A stretch of DNA of 64,000 nucleotides, from positions 1,364,001 to 1,428,000 of the forward strand of contig MCGE01000006.1 in the NCBI GenBank assembly GCA_002105175.1, written 5' to 3'. The notes under the pieces are model-generated. The model was not told the DNA's origin. It did not search any database and was given only the letters and a program-made list of their open reading frames with translations. Made by a program: the position numbers and the translations under genes. This document shows positions 58,131 to 64,000 of the stretch, in pieces; within the stretch, counting starts at the first letter, position 1, and each line of letters starts with the position of its first letter. This stretch comes from Absidia repens (taxonomy: Eukaryota > Mucoromycota > Mucoromycetes > Mucorales > Cunninghamellaceae).

Positions 58131-60443
58131 ATGGCTTGCTCATATACTGATGATTCCTTTTCATCAAGTATGTCGATGCAAAGCGGCAGCAGTAACAACA
58201 ACAGCAACAACAACAACAATCATTATACTCTACCTCTTCTTCCTCCTCCTTCTGATTCTTTCCTCAGTCTCCAACTGGCTGATTATTTAGATAACCAACA
58301 ACACCAACAAAAAGAAACTCCAGCTCTTTCTTTGCAAACAACTAATACCAACTCAACGTCACCTTCCGTTCCTTCTCCTCCTGATTTACAAGCCCATCAG
58401 CAAAACGGCGTTTCTTCGGATGACGACTCTACCACTACATCTCCTTTGTTATGGTATGTATAGAAACGATCGGACGGAATTGAGTAAACAATACTGATGC
58501 CTGGTTATATGACTTTTTGATAGGGTCCCTGCTGATAGACATCCTGAAATAGCACCTAGCGAATTCACACACTGGCTTGAAACAAATGGATCGAATAGTG
58601 TAGCAAGGAAAACTTCTTTACGACGAAAATCATCGGTTTTATCAAACATCCATATACCCTTAGAAGAAGTCGACACGATAGCTTGTACTCCTCCTACACA
58701 ACCGTCCCCTCCTACACAACCTTCTCCTTCTCATCACCAACCACATGCTTCTTCTTCATCAACACAACCTAGCCAAAATGATGAGCAACAGCAAGGTAAA
58801 CCTCACTTCTCAAGGACAGACGTTTGTTATGTAGCTGGATAAATCAACTCAACGTTATATTTTATTTATTAGGTACACCGCTTGGATTTGATCGTCATTC
58901 TCCTACTCAAGATACGTCTCGTGTGTTGGCGCCAAGAGGGAATCGGTCTCTGCTTCGAAGGTCGGCCTTTTCTGCTCGGGGACGGGGAAGAAAGCAAACC
59001 GGTAGTAGACATGGTCAAAGTAACGGTAGGAATGATGGTGAAACAACAACATTGACAAAAAACGACCAAAACCAACCGCTCTCTACAACAAACAGCAACA
59101 AACCGACCATGGAACCTGTTCGACTTTATGACCGTCCTGTCAGCATGAGCGAATGGATTGATTTGGGAAGTGCAAGTCTTGGTTCAGCATTAGATGACTC
59201 TCAGCATGGAATTCTTTCTCGAGTACATGATGCCGAATCACATCTTTTATCTCAATATGACACGAACGCCCAACCAATAACACGGACATCGATTGCTGCA
59301 GATGTGGATGGAAGTCAAGGAAAAGAAGTACAGGATGAAGCAACAGCGCTGTCACCGCCAACTTTACCGACAATAAAGGAATCAACAACCGCACCTACCA
59401 CTTCATCTGATCAACATCCCTCAGCAGCATCAAATAACTCACCAACAAAAGATCTGGACATCAAGGAAAAAATATCTTCACTGGATGAAGTAACTTTATC
59501 ATCACCATCAGCAGCAGCATCAGCAACAACAAAGAAATCTTCTCGTATTCAACGTGCCTCCTCGGAAAGGATATCCGGTAAACAAGATCGAAAATCAAGC
59601 TCATGGTTTGGTGGACTATTTGGCGACAAGGAAAAGAAAAGGGGCTCTTTGCGACGGGTAGAGGATGAACGACAAGCCCAGCAACAGCGTTTCGATGATG
59701 AAAAACAAATCAGCAACACCACTACCACCATGGATACAGCTATCAGTAACAATAGAAAATCAGGAATAGGATCGCTTTTCTCACGTAGCAAGTCTGAACA
59801 CAAGACCAACAACAACAACAAACGACATCACCTTCAGAAACTTCAACAGCATGTGATCCCTGGTGTCACTGAAGGTAATCATACCCAAGGAAAGGCAACT
59901 TCCTCACTTCGACAACATCATGGCGACGAGATGGCACTTCACGGTTATCGGCTCCCTATTCATGTGGAGCGTGCTATTTATCGACTGTCTCATTTCAAAT
60001 TGGCAGATCCTCGACGTCCTTTGCATCATCAGGTAGCGATTTCCAATCTCATGTTTTGGTACCTCGGTGTCATCAACGCCCAACAACAGCAGCAACAACC
60101 GCAACAAGCAAACCCTCCACCAACATCCTCTTATCCAACTTTAATATCCACTGGTCCACAGCAACAACAACAGCAATCGTCACTCAGTAATAGCAATACA
60201 GCAGCCCATTTCGATGAAACAGCAACTCAATTGTCGACACATGATCAAAAGGGACAAAAGACTGGGCGAATAGGAATACCAAAACCACGGCCGATGAACA
60301 CTTCGAAGCGATCTCTCTCAACTGGTGTAACATCACAGGAACAACCTTATCGGGACGGTACCAATGATTCTGGCGGCGGCATTGGTGGTAATAGTAGGAA
60401 CGATGATGATGATTTACCACTTAGTTATTACAAACAATCATGA
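58131..60443 (+). CDS. ZDS1: Zds1/Zds2-like regulator (Zds C-terminal domain)
   Basis: Three exons (58131-58453, 58524-58795, 58873-60443) give 721 residues. Two conserved islands in a disordered, Ser/Gln/Thr-rich protein identify it. Near residue 125, HPEIAPSEF followed by SLRRKSSVLS matches the Zds N-terminal motif. At about 554-600, the block RLPIHVERAIYRLSHFKLAD, then PRRPLHHQV and LMFWYL, is the Zds_C domain, which in yeast binds the PP2A regulatory subunit Cdc55. Zds proteins steer PP2A in mitotic entry, polarity and mRNA export. The neighbouring downstream gene is a different phosphatase catalytic subunit (Ppz type). A WFGGLFGDK patch and Gln runs precede and follow the domain. A long Ser-rich middle suggests heavy phosphorylation. 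Confidence 0.85.
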
Positions 60444-60847
60444 TGTAGTGTGTATGTTGTGTTTCTTTTTCTTTTTTTACCCCCCCCTTCCCTTCTTTAT
60501 TTTGAAAATAAAAAAAAGTCTTTTTTCTTGCCTATTTACACTGAATGAATTTAGTTTGTCTTTTTTTTAAATGTGTTTGTATGTACTGTCTTTTGTGCGT
60601 GTGTATTTGTTTTATTGTCTTCATTAATGATGCTTACCATTTTATATATTGTACTTTGTTTTTCTCTCCAATAGCACTGGCCGGATGAACCGGAACCTGA
60701 AAACAAAAATAGCCGTTTCTTGGGTCAACTAATTTTTTTTATTTTTTCAAACCCGTCTCCCCCCCCCCTTTTTTTTTCCCTCTCTTCTTCCTCCATTCCT
60801 TTCCTCCTTCTTTTTCTGTTTTCTGAACTGTCAAAAAAGAATTAGAA
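60444..60847 (+). promoter_or_regulatory. Spacer between Zds-like and Ppz-like genes
   Basis: 404 bp. An AATAAA near 60505 probably ends the Zds-like transcript. A C-run and C/T-rich tract at about 60755-60825 immediately precede the Ppz start and are the likely leader. Confidence 0.5.
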
Positions 60848-62709
60848 ATGGGGAATCACACATCTAAACCCGGTATTCGGAGTCATTCAAAACGATCAAA
60901 GAGCTCAAGTTTACCGCCACCGCCAAAGAATATCTGGCCTGACATGCCTACCACCACTACCACTACCAAATCCCACGACCAAAAGCATCAAGTTTCTTCC
61001 TCGTTCTTGAATCCAGGCACCAAGTCAAAAAATAAAAGGTCTAAAACTCTACCAATTCAGCATCCACGAACGTCAGCCGCACCACCATCCCCTCCTACTG
61101 CCGCGCCTATTGATGCCTCCAACGCTGACGAGAAAGGAGCAACACCGTTCGATACCACAGCAGCAGCTCCGCCGTCACCTCCTCCTGAAGTTGATAACGT
61201 TTGCGCCGCCGTCACCACCAAAAGCAACAGCAACAGCGTTGATGATATTGATGCTTTGAGGGTCTCAACTGCCAAATCCACCAACAACCACAAACAACAA
61301 CATCGACGAAACGTTTCGATAGCATCGACGGTATCCTCGAGCGGCATGTGCCTGATTGATCATTATATTGAAAGGCTATTGGAAGCAGGATATGGTACAA
61401 CGAAAGGATCACAACGATTGTGTTTAAATGTGATGGAAGTCGATAGCATTTGCCATGCGGCGATGGACATTCTATTACAACAACCTGTAAGTACACCATA
61501 AATGGACGTGGTAATGATGGGACGGAAAAGCGGAGCGGGGAATGTTTTTTTTTTTTTTAGCTGTTGTCTCTAGACTACATGGTCTTTTTTTTTGGATTCT
61601 AAACTTTTTTTTTTTTTTTTATTTCCATAGACACTATTAGAATTATCACCTCCTGTCAAAATTGTTGGAGATACACATGGGCAATATTCAGATTTGATTC
61701 GACTATTCCAAATGTCAGGCCACCCTCCTTCTAGCAATTATCTTTTTCTCGGTGACTATGTGGATCGTGGCAAACAAAGTTTAGAAACCATGCTACTGCT
61801 TTTATGCTACAAGATCAAGTACCCCGAAACGTTCTTTTTACTCCGAGGCAACCATGAAAATCAAAATGTCACTAGAGGTAAACCAACCAACCCTCTTCCC
61901 CTCTTACTCAAAAAAAAAAAAAAAAAAAAAAAGGCACTATGACTCACTCTTGCGATGTTGTTATTTTGGGTAGTGTATGGATTCTATGATGAATGCAAAC
62001 GAAGACTCAGTATCAAAATGTGGCGACTATTTATTGATGTCTTCAACACATTACCTATTGCTGCCCTGGTCGGGGACAAGATCTTCTGTGTTCACGGCGG
62101 TTTAAGGTAAAGCAAAAAAAAAAAAAAAAGCGGTCTATTTTCAATGCGTCATATCATTCTCACGCTTCTTATATAGTCCTTCGTTACGGTCCTTGGACGA
62201 TATTCGACGCATACAACGACCTGTAGATATCCCTGAACATGGCTTGCTCATCGATTTGCTATGGTCTGACCCTTCGGATTCTGCCAGTGAATGGGAAGAC
62301 AACGAACGAGGTGTCTCTTACTGTTTTGGCAAGAAAGTCGTCAATGAATTCCTGGCCAAGTTTGATTTGGATTTGGTTTGTCGTGCTCATATGGTTGTGG
62401 AGGATGGGTATGAATTCTTCAACGATCGCACACTGGTCACTGTCTTTTCTGCGCCGGCTTATTGTGGGGAATTCGACAACAATGCGGCTGTCATGAGTGT
62501 GGATAAAGATTTGATGTGTAGCTTCCAATTATTAACCCCAGCCAATCATCCTCTTTGCAAACGTCAAGGTAAAAAAAAAAAAAAAAAAAAGTTTCCCCAA
62601 GAGACTAGTGCGGGGTTATAGATAGTCGAAGCTAATCAATCAAATCTTACCATTTTTAGTGCCACGGACCATCAACAAAACTAAGATCGACACCACCACT
62701 CCACTATAG
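60848..62709 (+). CDS. PPZ1: Ppz-type Ser/Thr protein phosphatase catalytic subunit
   Basis: Five exons (60848-61486, 61631-61877, 61974-62106, 62177-62568, 62660-62709) give 486 residues. The N-terminus MGNHTSK fits N-myristoylation and is followed by about 170 disordered residues, the Ppz arrangement. The PPP catalytic core runs about 180-470, with [25 protein letters not shown], the [13 protein letters not shown] block and [11 protein letters not shown]. Metal and phosphate residues (Asp/His of GDTHG, Asp and Arg of GDYVDRG, Asn-His of GNHE, both later His) are present. [12 protein letters not shown] and [20 protein letters not shown] favour PPZ over PP1. Oddities are GNHEN instead of GNHEC, APAYC instead of APNYC, and DNNAA instead of the usual DNxGA. 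In yeast, Ppz1 controls K+ and Na+ homeostasis and ENA1 expression. Confidence 0.9.
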
Positions 62710-63769
62710 CATATAGCACTGTATTACCACCTTTTTTCTTCTTCTTCTTCTTCTTTACACCCTTACACTCATACCTATTTCTCTCATTCCTTCCACTCAT
62801 TTTTAGTTTAGATGATAGATATCCCCTCTTCTCATATCTTATACGTATTTTCAAATAATAAATATATATATAAACAAACAATACTACTACAAGTGTCACA
62901 GTGTCGAAAAAAGAAATATCAGTGGGTACGGGTTGATATGTCAAATTTGAACCAAAATGATGGAGTAGTATGATAGGCTACTTTACAATCAAAACCGGGA
63001 GTTAAAAAGAACCAATGACAGGGTGACTAGAAAAGAGTGGGGATATTTTTTTGGGGGAGGGGTGACGATCAAGATCATTATTATGGACCTTCAAAATAGA
63101 GCATGGGCATGGACAATATCGGGGATGACATGAAAATGGGAAAAGAAGGAGTGACCAAATACATGATACAACCAACCCCCTTTTTTTTTTATCGTTTTTA
63201 TCACAGTTGCGCTTTTTTTTTTTTGGTTTTTTTTTTCGCCTTTCAACGGCAGGGTGCTGTTTGATGGCATCCATTGTTGTTGGATATTGAAAGGTGCGTT
63301 ATACAGTAGGACGGTGTTTACTCCTAAATGATAGTGATTATGAAATATTCCTCTTCCTTCCCTTCTTTTTTTTTTTATTTAGATGCTTATGCTTCAGATG
63401 CAGTAAACAATATGATGATCGACTCAAGCTTATTATCCTTTTTACAGTGAGTGTAGTGAATAAAAAAAAAAAGAGAATAGTATTCTGCTCCTTGTTTTTT
63501 TTTGTACTCCTATTTGGCTATATTTTGTACTAAAAAATAACAAATAACAAACAACTGTTGCCTGTTTAAATGTTTGAAGAAATCTAGTCAGTTCATTATG
63601 CATGGTTTTAAATCGCCGCTGCTATACTCTATGCCCCCTGAAAGAAGTTCCAACTTTTTCTTTAACCCCCACCCCTTGATCAAGGCTTATTATTATAATG
63701 AATATTCTTTTCTTTAACCAAAAATGCATATCAAACTGTATAAATACATATTGGATCTTTTCCTCTTTC

Positions 63770-63801
<32 letters not shown>

Positions 63802-63825
63802 GCTCAGTCACCCCCCAAAAAAAAA
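62710..63825. other. Spacer before the last gene
   Basis: A CTT microsatellite at about 62734-62754 and AATAAA at 62857-62862 (+) belong to the Ppz 3' region. A T tract at about 63777-63801 and a C/A run precede the next start codon. No gene is seen. Confidence 0.5.
62857..62862 (+). terminator. Poly(A) signal for the Ppz gene
   Basis: AATAAA lies about 150 bp after the stop codon. Confidence 0.45.
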
Positions 63826-64000
63826 ATGTCTTCCATTTATCCTCAACATTATCATGATCAGCGTGGGATGATGATCTCTTTACCATTATCGCCTCCATCT
63901 CACGGACACGACTCAATCATTAATCATCATGATACTAAACCAGACACGACAACCTTTTCATCTCCATCATCAACATCTTCGCCACCCCCTTCTTATTATC
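63826..64000 (+). CDS. N-terminus of an unidentified protein (cut by window end)
   Basis: An ATG right after a T tract and an A-run opens a frame that stays open to the window edge (58 codons). The visible part is His/Ser/Pro-rich and disordered (for example SLPLSPPSHGHDS and STSSPPPSYY), the style of N-termini of fungal transcription factors and signalling proteins. No domain is visible, so no family is proposed. Position, leader composition and codon use suggest a real gene. Confidence 0.5.
   Translation, partial: MSSIYPQHYHDQRGMMISLPLSPPSHGHDSIINHHDTKPDTTTFSSPSSTSSPPPSYY

Noticed and set aside
1..64000. CRISPR arrays, bacterial operons, prophage or viral genes
   Set aside because: Spliced genes, eukaryotic domains and poly(A) signals throughout; no direct-repeat/spacer arrays or viral proteins seen.

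Overview
The window is nuclear DNA of a filamentous fungus, most likely an early-diverging one (Mucoromycota, probably Mucorales). This rests on many short GT-AG introns (about 65-115 nt), AT-rich spacers with long A/T homopolymers, pyrimidine-rich tracts before start codons, and gene content such as Slm1, Zds, Ppz, Cox11, a Ggc1 carrier, an F-BAR RhoGAP and beta-tubulin. The species assignment is inference. Splice models were built by hand, and every complete model closes in frame.

Layout. 0-20 kb: an ENA-type P-type ATPase cut by the left edge (-), divergent from an Slm1-like F-BAR/PH protein (+). Next are a NET/FAM199X-like acidic-basic protein (-), divergent from an F-BAR RhoGAP protein (+), then a PH-domain protein (+) and Cox11 (-). 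20-32 kb is gene-poor: a class II eIF4E (4EHP type), one unrecognised coiled-coil protein and the mitochondrial GTP/GDP carrier, all on the minus strand. 32-38.5 kb: two adjacent O-fucosyltransferase-like type II membrane proteins and beta-tubulin, all plus. 40.4-51.1 kb: one very large minus-strand gene. 52.8-64 kb: an LYR-motif protein (+), a fatty-acid elongase (-), a Zds-like protein (+), a Ppz-type phosphatase (+) and the start of an unidentified gene (+).

The main finding is the 10.6-kb gene at 40439-51067. I reconstruct 27 phase-consistent exons encoding about 2858 residues. In order these give a basic N-terminus, a chromodomain-like segment, more than 30 ankyrin-like repeats, a WGR domain (reading WGT), a PARP regulatory domain, a PARP catalytic domain with an intact H-Y-E triad, and a Cys-rich C-terminal extension with four possible zinc-ligand pairs. 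It combines features of tankyrase, nematode ankyrin-WGR-PARP proteins and PARP1/2.

A dispersed repeat family with a core of about 0.4 kb occurs five times in good condition and once strongly diverged, in both orientations, always between genes. Other points of interest are a beta-tubulin with Tyr167 and Ala198 (positions tied to benzimidazole resistance), a polyglutamine insertion inside an F-BAR domain, an 18-nt microexon, and a Ppz phosphatase with changes in normally invariant active-site motifs. Several genes (ENA-type ATPase, Ppz, Zds, Slm1) belong to pathways linked in yeast to cation and stress signalling, but nothing in the sequence shows that they are co-regulated here.
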